7,577 nt of DNA from Clostridiales bacterium (GCA_021203285.1 JAJQBM010000149.1:1-7577); one strand, 5' to 3'. Shown: positions 1-7,396, counted from the first letter of the stretch. The notes: generated from the letters alone by a model not told the origin. A program made the numbers and translations.

Positions 1-131
1 ATTATAACAGCAATCTCACACATCAGCAGCTCGCGGAGCTGATCGGCTGCTCCCGCGTACAGGTCACGCGTACACTGAATGCCCCTAATTTTTATACGAA
101 GGATAATAACGAAAAGAACCGGGAGAAGTGA
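1..131 (+). CDS. Crp/Fnr-family transcriptional regulator, C-terminal end (partial)
   Basis: Only the last 42 codons are in the window, read in frame 3 to TGA at 129-131. The visible peptide contains LTHQQLAELIGCSRVQVTRT, which fits the DNA-binding helix-turn-helix of the Crp/Fnr superfamily: a first helix 'THQQLAELIG', a tight turn, and a recognition helix 'SRVQVTRTLN'. It is followed by a short polar tail rich in Asn, Lys and Glu. The sensor (cyclic-nucleotide-like) domain would lie before base 1, so the effector cannot be judged. The stop overlaps the ATG of the MATE exporter by one base (TGATG), which suggests translational coupling, and the regulator may control that exporter. The superfamily call is fairly secure; the subfamily is not. 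Confidence 0.8.
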   Translation, partial: YNSNLTHQQLAELIGCSRVQVTRTLNAPNFYTKDNNEKNREK

Positions 132-1041
132 TGGAACGAGACCTGACCAAGGGCAGTATTGCCCGCACCATGCTCCTGTTCGCCCTTCCCATGATGCTGG
201 GAAATCTTCTGCAGCAGGTTTATAATATCGCGGATACCATTATTGTGGGGCGCTTTATCGATGCGAATGCTCTGGCCGCTGTCGGCAGCGCCTACACGCT
301 GATGACATTTCTGACCTCAGTGATTCTGGGGCTCTGCATGGGATGCGGAGCTCTTTTTTCTACATATTACGGCGCCGGAAAAATGGATCAGTTAAAGGAG
401 AGTATCTGGGTCTCCTTCTGGCTAATTCTGTTCGTTACGGTTGTGATTTATTTTGTCGTATTCTCGGCAACTGACGGTATCCTGCGACTTCTGCAGGTGC
501 CGGAGGAAGTCTACAGCTCGATGTACACTTATGTACGAATTATTTTTTTCGGCATCGGATTTACATTTTTCTATAATTTTTTTGCCTTTGTCATGCGGTC
601 CGCCGGCGACTCCGTGACGCCACTGGTCTTTCTGACGCTCTCCACGATCCTCAATATCATTCTGGATCTCTGGTTTGTCATCGGCCTGCGTATGGGCGTG
701 GGCGGAGCTGCCGCAGCCACCGTAACCGCGCAGGGAGTGGCAGGAATCGGCATTGCACTGACCGCTCTTATAAAAATGCCTCTTCTGCGGATCGGAAAGC
801 AGCATCGGATTATCCGCCGGGAGATGGTCGCGCAGGTCGGAAACTATGCCTGCCTCACCTGCCTGCAGCAATCAACCATGAATTTCGGGATTCTGATGAT
901 ACAGGGTCTGGTCAACAGCTTCGGCGCCACGATCATGGCGGCCTTTGCCGTCGCCGTGAAAATCGACACACTGGCCTACATGCCGCTGCAGGAATTCGGC
1001 AACGCATTCTCTCTGTTTATTTCCCAGAATCACGGCGCAGA

Positions 1042-1092
1042 AAAAAAGACCGTGTGCGGCAGGGTATTCGAATCTCTGTCCGCATCGCGGTC
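1042..1092 (+). other. A AAA AAG slippery heptamer plus 12-bp stem-loop at the MATE frame break
   Basis: The zero frame reads gaA AAA AAG (codons E304, K305, K306), the exact phase needed for -1 tandem slippage. After a -1 slip the next codon is GAC at 1048, which continues the MATE protein perfectly. Bases 1048-1059 pair with 1080-1092 in a 12-bp stem (one G-U pair, one bulged T at 1085) around a 20-base loop. The stem starts immediately after the heptamer, whereas known stimulators usually leave a 5-9 base spacer. Only the upper half (from about 1054) would be at a classical distance. No strong upstream Shine-Dalgarno-like stimulator is visible. The structure is seen in the sequence; its function is uncertain. 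Confidence 0.4.
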
Positions 1093-1434
1093 TTATTTGG
1101 CATCCTGGTCTCCGTCATCGTATGGATTTTTGCGGGTCAATTCATGTCTGTGTTTGTCAGCGCAAAAGAAATCACCATCATCGCCGCCGGTGTGCGCTAC
1201 CTGCGCATTGAGGGCGCGTTCTACTGGGGAATCGGCTGTCTATTCCTCCTCTACGGCCTGTACCGCGCAATCGGAAAGCCCGCCATGTCTCTGGTGCTGA
1301 CCATTATATCGCTGGGAACCAGAGTTGCCCTTGCATACCTTTTTGCTCCGAATACGCCTCTGGGCGTTGACGCGATCTGGTGGGCGATCCCCATCGGATG
1401 GATGCTGGCGGATCTGACGGGTTTTCTCTATTAT

Positions 1435-1441
1435 AAAAAAA
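1435..1441 (+). other. Second A7 run, at the expected C-terminus of the MATE gene
   Basis: Seven A follow TAT TAT (YY) in the continuing MATE frame. As written, the frame runs on into KRSLPHKSS and a polar tail of about 49 residues that passes through the promoter of the next gene. With eight A the frame would read YYKKKISST and stop at TAA 1455-1457. Here the heptamer A AAA AAG is not in slippery phase. The simplest reading is that one A is missing here too. Confidence 0.5.
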
Positions 1442-1511
1442 GATCTCTTCCACATAAATCTTCTGTACAATCACATCAGCGGCGCAAACAACCGCAGCGC
1501 GCGCCATGTTA

Positions 1512-1525
1512 TTATAATTTTATAA
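1512..1525. promoter_or_regulatory. AT-only inverted repeat upstream of the DUF1538 promoter
   Basis: TTATAA-TT-TTATAA is a perfect 6-2-6 inverted repeat made only of A and T, in an otherwise GC-rich neighbourhood. It lies about 15 bases upstream of the -35 box at 1541. It could act as an UP-like element for RNA polymerase or as a regulator site. It resembles a PerR box but is one base too short. Weak call. Confidence 0.25.
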
Positions 1526-1540
1526 ATTCCGCGGCATCGG

Positions 1541-1569
1541 TTGAAAAAGCAGGCGGCTGCCGATATAAT
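1541..1569 (+). promoter_or_regulatory. Sigma-A (sigma70-type) promoter of the DUF1538/PII-like operon
   Basis: TTGAAA at 1541-1546 and TATAAT at 1564-1569 are separated by exactly 17 bases. Transcription should begin near 1576, giving a leader of only about 16 bases that is almost entirely the ribosome binding site (AAGGAG 1579-1584). The promoter lies inside the polar read-through tail of the MATE frame, which argues that this tail is not real coding sequence. No operator is obvious between the two boxes. Confidence 0.75.
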
Positions 1570-1591
1570 ACGGGGAAAAAGGAGTAAAAGA

Positions 1592-3118
1592 TTGACCAGC
1601 AAAGATATTATACGCGAAAAAATCAATGAAGCTGTGGCATCTGTGCTTCCGATCACAGTCATTGTCGCCATCCTGTGCCTCCTGTTTGCGCCGATCAGCA
1701 ACGGACTGCTTCTGTCCTTCCTTATCGGTTCCCTCCTGCTTATCGTAGGTATGGGATTGTTTACACTGGGCGCGGATATGTCTATGACACAGATCGGACA
1801 GCATATCGGAGCGAAGATGACGCAGTCCCGCAAGCTTTGGTTTATCCTGCTGCTCAGCTTTATTCTGGGCGTGGCGGTAACCGTGTCCGAACCGGATCTT
1901 CAGGTGCTGGCAACCAATGTCCCGGGCATTGATAAGACGGTTCTCATGCTCACGGTGTCGGTGGGTGTGGGTCTGTTCCTCGCGGTCAGCATGCTTCGCA
2001 TCCTGCTGGGCATTCCCCTGCAGCGGCTGCTTCTGGTGTTTTATGCGCTGATCTTTCTTCTGGTTGCCTTTTCGGATTCGGACTTTCTGGCAGTGGCCTT
2101 TGACTCCGGCGGTGTGACAACCGGACCGATGACCGTTCCGTTTATCATGGCGCTGGGCGTCGGTGTCACCTCCATCCGCAGCGATGAAAATGCCAAATCC
2201 GACAGCTTCGGTCTGGTGGCCATGTGCTCCATCGGCCCGGTACTGGCGGTATTGATTCTGGGGTTCATTTACGGGGACAGCCTAGGATCCGGAGTGGAGA
2301 CCGTCATCCATGATTTTGCCACTTCCGTAGAGCTGGGTCACGGATATCTGGCGGAAATCCCCGTATATATGAAGGAGGTGGCGGTGGCGCTGCTTCCGAT
2401 TTTCGCATTCTTCCTGATTTTTCAGATCGTGTCGCTGCGCCTTCAGAAGATCCCCCTGATCCGGATTTTCATCGGCGTGGCCTATACCTATGCAGGGCTG
2501 GTGCTCTTTCTCACCGGCGCAAATGTAGGGTTCTCCTCTCTGGGCTATGTGCTGGGAAGCGCCATCGGGAGAAGCCGTTTTTCCCTCCTTCTGGTCCCGT
2601 TGGCCATGATCATGGGCTGGTTTATCATCAATGCGGAGCCCTCCGTCCACGTTCTCAACAAGCAGGTGGAGGAGGTCAGCGCCGGAGCGATCTCAGAGAA
2701 AGCCATGGGAACCAGCCTTTCCATCGCCATCGCGCTGGCCATGGGGCTTGCGATGATCCGCGTCCTCACCGGCATTTCCATTCTCTGGTTCCTGATACCG
2801 GGGTACGCTTTTGCTCTGGTGCTGACGTTTTTCGTCCCGCAGACCTTCACAGCCATCGCCTTTGACTCCGGCGGCGTGGCTTCCGGCCCCCTGACCGCCA
2901 CATTCATGCTTCCCTTTGCGATGGGCGCGACGACAGCCCTCGGGGGAAATATCATGACCGATGCCTTCGGCCTGGTAGCCATGGTCGCCATGATGCCGCT
3001 GATTGTCATTCAGCTCATGGGCGCAGTCTATGTGATCAAAACACGCCAGGCGGAGACAGCAACGGTTTTACCGGTCTTTGCGGACGACGAGATCATCGAG
3101 TTGTGGGAGGTGAGATAA
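1592..3118 (+). CDS. DUF1538 family integral membrane protein (two-repeat, probable transporter)
   Basis: The 508-residue, very hydrophobic protein consists of two homologous halves, about residues 10-225 and 262-480. Paired motifs show the duplication: LFTLGADMSM (56-65) with LFLTGANVGF (305-314); SEPDLQVL (99-106) with AEPSVHVL (348-355); AFDSGGVTTGP (169-179) with AFDSGGVASGP (423-433); and DSFGLVAM with DAFGLVAM (204-211, 457-464). The FDSGGV..GP pairs inside membrane segments are the hallmark of DUF1538 and look like a substrate or ion site. TTG 1592 is the start: AAGGAG at 1579-1584 sits 7 bases upstream, whereas the longer in-frame TTG at 1541 is the -35 box itself. A PII-like gene follows after one base, suggesting that PII regulates this protein. 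Inverted-repeat transporter architecture is inferred; no substrate is known to me. Confidence 0.88.
   Translation: MTSKDIIREKINEAVASVLPITVIVAILCLLFAPISNGLLLSFLIGSLLLIVGMGLFTLGADMSMTQIGQHIGAKMTQSRKLWFILLLSFILGVAVTVSEPDLQVLATNVPGIDKTVLMLTVSVGVGLFLAVSMLRILLGIPLQRLLLVFYALIFLLVAFSDSDFLAVAFDSGGVTTGPMTVPFIMALGVGVTSIRSDENAKSDSFGLVAMCSIGPVLAVLILGFIYGDSLGSGVETVIHDFATSVELGHGYLAEIPVYMKEVAVALLPIFAFFLIFQIVSLRLQKIPLIRIFIGVAYTYAGLVLFLTGANVGFSSLGYVLGSAIGRSRFSLLLVPLAMIMGWFIINAEPSVHVLNKQVEEVSAGAISEKAMGTSLSIAIALAMGLAMIRVLTGISILWFLIPGYAFALVLTFFVPQTFTAIAFDSGGVASGPLTATFMLPFAMGATTALGGNIMTDAFGLVAMVAMMPLIVIQLMGAVYVIKTRQAETATVLPVFADDEIIELWEVR
3106..3113 (+). promoter_or_regulatory. Strong ribosome binding site supporting a CTG start
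   Basis: GGAGGTGA is a near-perfect match to the anti-Shine-Dalgarno sequence. It lies at the very end of the DUF1538 gene, with 9 bases between GGAGG and CTG 3120. No ATG, GTG or TTG in the PII-like frame lies nearby: TGA at 3111-3113 closes the frame upstream, and the next ATG is at 3171. The site therefore decides in favour of CTG. Confidence 0.65.
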
Positions 3119-3119
3119 A

Positions 3120-3791
3120 CTGGAACTGTATTATATCATCGGCATTGTAGACAGAGATAAAACAGAGGATATGACAGGGATTTACCGCGACTCCGGCGCC
3201 AATCTGGTGATGACAAGCCTCGCGAGAGGCACCGCCACGGCGGAACACCTCTCCCTGTACGGACTGGACCGCACCGAGAAGGCCATCGTGAGCGCCGCTG
3301 CCGGACCGGATATCCGGAAACAGGTTTTTCGCGCGGCGAAGAGAAAGCTGTTCATCGATATTCCGGGAAACGGCATTATCATGGCCGTCCCGGTAAAAAG
3401 CGTGGGCGGCGGCAGCACCCTCGCATATATGACCGACAGTAAAGTTTCCAGCGAAGGAGTACCGGATATGAATTTTGAGTATGAACTGATTATCGTAATT
3501 TTGAACGAGGGCTACTCGGACATGGTGATGGACGTGGCCCGCGCGGCCGGGGCAGCCGGCGGCACCGTGCTTCACGCCAAGGGGACCGCAGCCGCAGGAA
3601 CCGAGAAATTCTTCGGAGTCTCCCTTGGGACGGAGAAAGATGTCATCTATATCGTATCCTCCGCCAAAGAAAAAGCGGGAATTATGAAAGCCATCGCCGG
3701 AAACGCCGGAACGGAGACCAAAGCCGGGGCGATCTGTTTTTCCCTGCCGGTCTCGGCCGTGGCCGGCCTGCGGCGGCTGGATGATGATTGA
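3120..3791 (+). CDS. Tandem PII-like (P-II family) regulatory protein
   Basis: This is a soluble 223-residue protein with two ferredoxin-like PII-type halves. The first (1-115) starts with strand LYYIIGIVDRD, then MTSLARGTATAEHLSLYGLD, TEKAIVSAAA and IDIPGNGIIMAVPV. The second (118-220) starts with FEYELIIVILNEG, then GGTVLHAKGT, FFGVSLGTEKDVIYIVSSA and GAICFSLPV. Usual PII proteins have one ~112-residue domain and form trimers, so a fused pair would have to assemble differently. The region matching the T-loop is short in both halves, with no obvious counterpart of the uridylylated tyrosine, so control by ligand binding is more likely (inference). Starting at ATG 3171 would delete the first strand and part of helix 1, so CTG 3120 is preferred. 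The gene is one base after the DUF1538 stop and is probably its regulator. Confidence 0.82.
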   Translation: MELYYIIGIVDRDKTEDMTGIYRDSGANLVMTSLARGTATAEHLSLYGLDRTEKAIVSAAAGPDIRKQVFRAAKRKLFIDIPGNGIIMAVPVKSVGGGSTLAYMTDSKVSSEGVPDMNFEYELIIVILNEGYSDMVMDVARAAGAAGGTVLHAKGTAAAGTEKFFGVSLGTEKDVIYIVSSAKEKAGIMKAIAGNAGTETKAGAICFSLPVSAVAGLRRLDDD

Positions 3792-3836
3792 AGCGAGGCG
3801 CTGATAAATAGTGAAAAAATAGTGTAATTTTAGTGG

Positions 3837-3870
3837 AAAAAATTCGCCAGCGTCAATAACGTTGGCGAAT
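3837..3870 (-). terminator. Hairpin terminator between convergent genes, strongest for the ABC transporter gene
   Basis: ATTCGCCAGCG (3842-3852) pairs with CGTTGGCGAAT (3860-3870) over 11 bp with one G-T wobble and a 7-base loop. On the minus strand it lies 17 bases after the ABC gene stop and is followed by six T (3842-3837), a good Rho-independent terminator. On the plus strand the same hairpin lies 50 bases after the PII-like stop, but the downstream tract (aatcctttct) is a weaker U-run, so termination there may be partial. Confidence 0.75.
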
Positions 3871-3887
3871 AATCCTTTCTACCCTTT

Positions 3888-6800
3888 TTATTCTGACCGC
3901 AGCGCCGTCGCCGGATCCATCTTTGACGCTTTCCGCGACGGGATCAACCCGCCGATCAATGTCAAAACTACACTCAGAACAACCAACATAATACAGTAAG
4001 CCATCGGGAGATACGCCCGGGCGTTGTCGTCCTGAACAAAGTTGTGTACCACCATGTTGATGGGGAACAGCAACAGGAGGGCAATCCCTACCCCCAGCAG
4101 ACCAGCGCAGAGGCCGACGATAAAGGTCTCCGAGTTAAATATCTGAGCGATATTCCGCTTGGATGCGCCGATTGCACGCAAAATTCCGATCTCTTTGGTG
4201 CGCTCCAATACGGAGATGTAAGTTATGATGCCGATCATGATGGACGAGACAATCAGGGAGATTGACACAAATGCAATCAACACATAGGATACAAGGTTTA
4301 TGATCGTCGTCACGGTGGACATCATGGTACCGACCAGATCCGTGTAGGTAATCTGCTTCTCCTCTTCCCCGGCATCCTGCATTTTCGTGTTGTAAGCATC
4401 AATGATGGCCACAACCTGATCCTTACTCTCGAAATCCTTCGGATAGATATCAATCTCTGTCGGACTGTCAAAATCCACATAACCCAGACTCGCAAGGTTA
4501 TCTTCATAGCTTGCGCCGGAGGCAGTGCTCATAGAAGTCATGAGTTCAAGCAGCGCATCTGAGTCCATATTGGTAGAAAACGCCTCCATGATGGAATCTG
4601 TGCTGAGGCTCATGGAATCTGTCATCTCCTCCGCGATGCTGTCCATCATCTCTTCCATAGAGCCAGCGATGGCGGAAGTTAGCTGGGCAGAAAGCTGGGT
4701 CATAGCCGTTTCCATCTGGGCGGACATCGAGGCGCTCTGGGTCATAGCCGTTTCCATCTGGGCGGACATCGAGGCGCTGATGGACTGCATATAGGATTGC
4801 ATATAGCTCTGCAAAGCGGAGCCGATGATACTCTCCAGCGCATCCATATCCAGCATACCCATGATCCCGGCGCTCAGCGTCTGCACGGCGGCATCCGAGC
4901 TGAGATAGGCGGTCAGCCCCTGACTGATACTGTCCGCGGAAGCCAGATTGTTGGCGGATGCGTAGGAACTATAACCGGCAACCAGCGCTGCCGAAATAGA
5001 ATTTAACTGATCAGCGGAGATCGTGATGCTGGCTGCTCTCGCCGAGAGCCAGTCTGTCAGCACCGCGGAGGGATCGCTGGCATTCGTCAAGTCATCGATC
5101 AGCTTCTGAACATCCGATGCACTGATATCGCTAAACGCATCCGTAAGAATTGCAGATATACTGTCCGAGAGAATCGCCTGCGCCTCCGAGCTGTTGAGGT
5201 AAGCGGTGAATCCATCCGTCAGATCCTCATAGGTTGCCATGGAATTTTCTGCAGCATAGTCGTCATACCCCGCCAGCAGAGCAGCCGCGAGCGCATTGAC
5301 ATCCTCGGAGGATGCATTGAAGGCATCGCTGACCTCGACCCCCTCCAGCAGCTCACTCAGATCCATGTCGGAAAAATCCATACCGGAGAGATCCATGCTC
5401 ATGCTGCTTGTGTCCATAATGTCCGAGAGATCCAGAGAGCTGATATCAAGCATAGAGGACAAGTCTGCGGACCCGGAGAGTGCATCTGTCAGGACATCTG
5501 TGTCAAAAGCATCCGCCAGCGCGTCTTCATCCAATGTGAAGACAGATTCCAGATCCATCGTGGCCGCATCGCCGAATTCCTCCCCCGTAAAAATATTGAT
5601 ATCCGGGTTGGCAAGCTGGTCTTTGACGATCTCGCTGTCGGCTGCGGCTGCGGCGATGTGCTCGATGAGTTCCGGCGTGTAGTTGATGCCCTCAGATAAG
5701 GCAGCCGCCGTCGCATCCTCCAGAGGCTGAACCACGCCGACGATGGTGATATCTTCGCCGTCCTCCACCAGCTGCCGCATATAATCCTCGTTATCGGTTT
5801 TATCTGTCCAGATCCCATACTCACTGTCATACTCATAATAGTCCGCGGCATTGACCAGCTTGTAGGTCATACCCAGCACTTCATCATAACCATACGTATC
5901 CAGATATTCCACCGCGGTGACTGCCTCGCCATCCGCCGCCGCCTCAATCATCTGCTCGTACTCGCTGTAGTCCCGAAGGCCGAGCGTATACAGCATATAG
6001 TCGCTGATGCTTCCGTCCGAGGTCAGCACCAGAACACATTCATCGTAGCTCTCCGGCCACCGTCCCGCTTTGATTTCATAGGAATCCTTATAGAGGTCTT
6101 CGTCCTCCGGCATCTCGAAAAAGACATTGATGCTCATATAAGAAGACATCATGCTCATAAGGGTAGAACTTAATCCCATTCCGCTGGAAAGGGTTGACTC
6201 CGGGTTGACCTGATGAATATCATCGCCGTCCTGCAGGTAAATCTGCGGTTCTGCATCATAGATATATTCGATGGCTTTCGAGTATTCATAGATATCGCTC
6301 TCGTCGCTCTCCAGATACTCTTTAAAGGACGCCAGATCGTTAGAGTCATGCATCGAAAACATGGAAGAAACCATCTCCACAACGGAGATGCCGTCCTCCT
6401 CTGTTTCCGTTTCGGAAGATGCGGTAAGGGAAGAAAACATGGAGGAAATGTCAAAGCCGGAGCTGGTGACCTGAATCGGATATTCCGACATCGTCTCCTC
6501 CTCCAGCGTCTCAATATAATCATTCACGCCGGCAGAAACCGAGAGCACCAGACCAATGCCGATGATTCCGATGGATCCGGCAAAGGCCGTGAGAAAGGTC
6601 CGCCCCCTCTTCGTCCCCAGATTATTGAAAGACAGCCCCAGCGAAGTCAGCCGGGACATCGAGGAATGCCCCATATTTTTATGCGTCGGCGGTTCCATCC
6701 CTGTTTCATCCACCGTAAACGGATCGCTGTCATCTATGATATGGCCGTCGGTGAGACGGACAATCCGCGTTGCGTACTGTTCCGCCAGCTCCGGATTGTG

Positions 6801-7391
6801 AGTCACCATGATAACCATGCGGTTTTTCGCGACCTCCTTCAGGAGGTTCATCACCTGCACGCTGGTCTCCGAGTCCAGTGCGCCGGTCGGCTCATCCGCC
6901 AACAAAATATCCGGATTGTTGATCAGCGCCCGCGCGATGGCGACACGCTGCATCTGTCCGCCGGACATCTGGTTCGGGCGCTTGTGAAGCTGATCTCCGA
7001 GGCCGACCTCCTCCAATGCCTTTTTCGCGCGTTCCCGCCGCTCTGTCTTGGAGACGCCGGAAATCGTCAGCGCCAGCTCCACATTGGACAGAACCGTCTG
7101 GTGCGGGATCAGGTTATAACTCTGAAAAACAAAACCGATCGTGTGATTGCGGTAAGAATCCCAGTCCCGATCGGTATATTTTTTCGTGGAAATCCCGTTG
7201 ATGATCAGGTCGCCGTCATCGTAGCGGTCCAGGCCGCCGATGATATTGAGCAGCGTGGTTTTTCCGGAGCCGCTGGGGCCTAAGATCGCCACAAACTCAT
7301 TGTCACGGAAATTCAGGCTGACATTGTCCAGCGCCATCTGAACCAGATCGCCGGTGATATATTGTTTGGATATGTTCTTTAATTGCAGCAT
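3888..7391 (-). CDS. MacB/FtsX-type ABC transporter, fused ATPase-permease with a giant extracytoplasmic domain
   Basis: The protein is 1167 residues, starting at ATG 7391-7389. The ATPase domain (1-225) has Walker [10 protein letters not shown] (38-46), Q-loop Q90, signature MSGGQ (142-146), Walker B LLADEP (163-168) with catalytic E167, and H-loop H198. TM1 spans about 264-287. TM2 (about 1027-1057) is followed by the cytoplasmic segment [20 protein letters not shown], typical of MacB/FtsX permeases; TM3 is about 1090-1115 and TM4 about 1131-1150. Between TM1 and TM2 lie about 730 acidic, Ser/Ala/Met-rich residues, far more than MacB's few hundred. This class usually works as a dimer exporting peptides, lipids or drugs, or as a mechanical transmitter to cell-wall proteins; the substrate here is unknown. 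The upstream in-frame ATG at 7511 is rejected because it lies before the promoter. Confidence 0.9.
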   Translation of the reverse strand: MLQLKNISKQYITGDLVQMALDNVSLNFRDNEFVAILGPSGSGKTTLLNIIGGLDRYDDGDLIINGISTKKYTDRDWDSYRNHTIGFVFQSYNLIPHQTVLSNVELALTISGVSKTERRERAKKALEEVGLGDQLHKRPNQMSGGQMQRVAIARALINNPDILLADEPTGALDSETSVQVMNLLKEVAKNRMVIMVTHNPELAEQYATRIVRLTDGHIIDDSDPFTVDETGMEPPTHKNMGHSSMSRLTSLGLSFNNLGTKRGRTFLTAFAGSIGIIGIGLVLSVSAGVNDYIETLEEETMSEYPIQVTSSGFDISSMFSSLTASSETETEEDGISVVEMVSSMFSMHDSNDLASFKEYLESDESDIYEYSKAIEYIYDAEPQIYLQDGDDIHQVNPESTLSSGMGLSSTLMSMMSSYMSINVFFEMPEDEDLYKDSYEIKAGRWPESYDECVLVLTSDGSISDYMLYTLGLRDYSEYEQMIEAAADGEAVTAVEYLDTYGYDEVLGMTYKLVNAADYYEYDSEYGIWTDKTDNEDYMRQLVEDGEDITIVGVVQPLEDATAAALSEGINYTPELIEHIAAAAADSEIVKDQLANPDINIFTGEEFGDAATMDLESVFTLDEDALADAFDTDVLTDALSGSADLSSMLDISSLDLSDIMDTSSMSMDLSGMDFSDMDLSELLEGVEVSDAFNASSEDVNALAAALLAGYDDYAAENSMATYEDLTDGFTAYLNSSEAQAILSDSISAILTDAFSDISASDVQKLIDDLTNASDPSAVLTDWLSARAASITISADQLNSISAALVAGYSSYASANNLASADSISQGLTAYLSSDAAVQTLSAGIMGMLDMDALESIIGSALQSYMQSYMQSISASMSAQMETAMTQSASMSAQMETAMTQLSAQLTSAIAGSMEEMMDSIAEEMTDSMSLSTDSIMEAFSTNMDSDALLELMTSMSTASGASYEDNLASLGYVDFDSPTEIDIYPKDFESKDQVVAIIDAYNTKMQDAGEEEKQITYTDLVGTMMSTVTTIINLVSYVLIAFVSISLIVSSIMIGIITYISVLERTKEIGILRAIGASKRNIAQIFNSETFIVGLCAGLLGVGIALLLLFPINMVVHNFVQDDNARAYLPMAYCIMLVVLSVVLTLIGGLIPSRKASKMDPATALRSE
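4695..4778 (-). repeat. Perfect 2 x 42-bp tandem duplication inside the ABC gene
   Basis: Bases 4695-4736 and 4737-4778 are identical, and the match ends abruptly on both sides. The unit encodes [14 protein letters not shown] twice (residues 872-885 and 886-899). Perfect identity at every third codon position indicates a recent slippage duplication or gene conversion. It keeps the reading frame and would lengthen a predicted helix by four turns. Confidence 0.95.
4851..5303 (-). repeat. Older internal duplication in the ABC outer domain (about 55 residues, 98-residue spacing)
   Basis: Residues 697-749 (5303-5145) and 795-847 (5009-4851) align without gaps at an offset of 98. Shared positions include AAxLxAGYxxYAxxNxxA, then GxTAYLxS and a following amphipathic stretch. 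Examples are [14 protein letters not shown] against [14 protein letters not shown], and [11 protein letters not shown] against [14 protein letters not shown] identity is clearly lower than in the 42-bp repeat, so this duplication is older. The fold is probably helical; I do not recognise a named domain. Confidence 0.75.
5352..5447 (-). repeat. Pentapeptide-like LD(L/I/F)S repeats in the ABC outer domain
   Basis: Residues 649-680 contain [20 protein letters not shown] and MDLSE. The last three are back to back and the first two are directly adjacent. The five-residue period with a central hydrophobic residue resembles the A(D/N)LXX pentapeptide repeat, but with only five units it may be simple low-complexity sequence rather than a beta-helix. 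Confidence 0.5.
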
Positions 7392-7396
7392 ATTAA

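Larger units (their letters stand above)
131..1587 (+). pseudogene. MATE-family multidrug efflux protein, reading frame interrupted at an A7 run
   Basis: The gene encodes an inner-membrane cation-coupled drug exporter of the MATE family. ATG 131 is chosen because it follows a GGGAG site at 121-125 by 5 bases and overlaps the regulator's stop. The N-terminal part reads LTKGSIARTMLLFALPMMLG and then GNLLQQVYNIADTIIVGRF, a typical MATE first-helix signature. Homology-like sequence runs to residue 306 (AEKK). Frame 2 then gives a non-membrane tail ending at 1300 (389 residues). The true continuation (DRVRQGIRISVRIAVLFGIL, then further helices to GFLYYKK) lies in the -1 frame from 1048 to the stop at 1585-1587. 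Joined, the product is 485 residues; the last ~49 are polar and non-MATE-like. One extra A at 1435-1441 would instead end it at TAA 1455-1457, giving about 442 residues, a normal family length. It could be a sequencing error, a broken gene, or a frameshift-expressed gene. Confidence 0.85.

Noticed and set aside
1481..1505. GGCGC ... GCGCC inverted repeat after the MATE gene as a terminator
   Set aside because: The stem is only 5 bp with a 15-base loop and no proper T-run; too weak to annotate.
1541..1591. Longer start (TTG 1541) for the DUF1538 protein
   Set aside because: That TTG is the first half of the -35 box and would precede the transcription start. TTG 1592 has a well-placed AAGGAG.
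2282..3009. Minus-strand open frames opposite the DUF1538 gene
   Set aside because: They are shadows of the duplicated membrane protein's codons; they have no family resemblance and no start signals.
4500..5450. Repetitive DNA as a CRISPR or mobile-element signature
   Set aside because: The repeats are codon-phased within the ABC gene, differ in length and age, and have no spacers, terminal inverted repeats or transposase.
6213..7283. Long plus-strand open frame (356 codons) opposite the ABC ATPase domain
   Set aside because: It is antisense to a clearly real ATPase with all ABC motifs. Its product is His/Arg/Gln-rich with no recognisable domain and has no convincing ribosome binding site.
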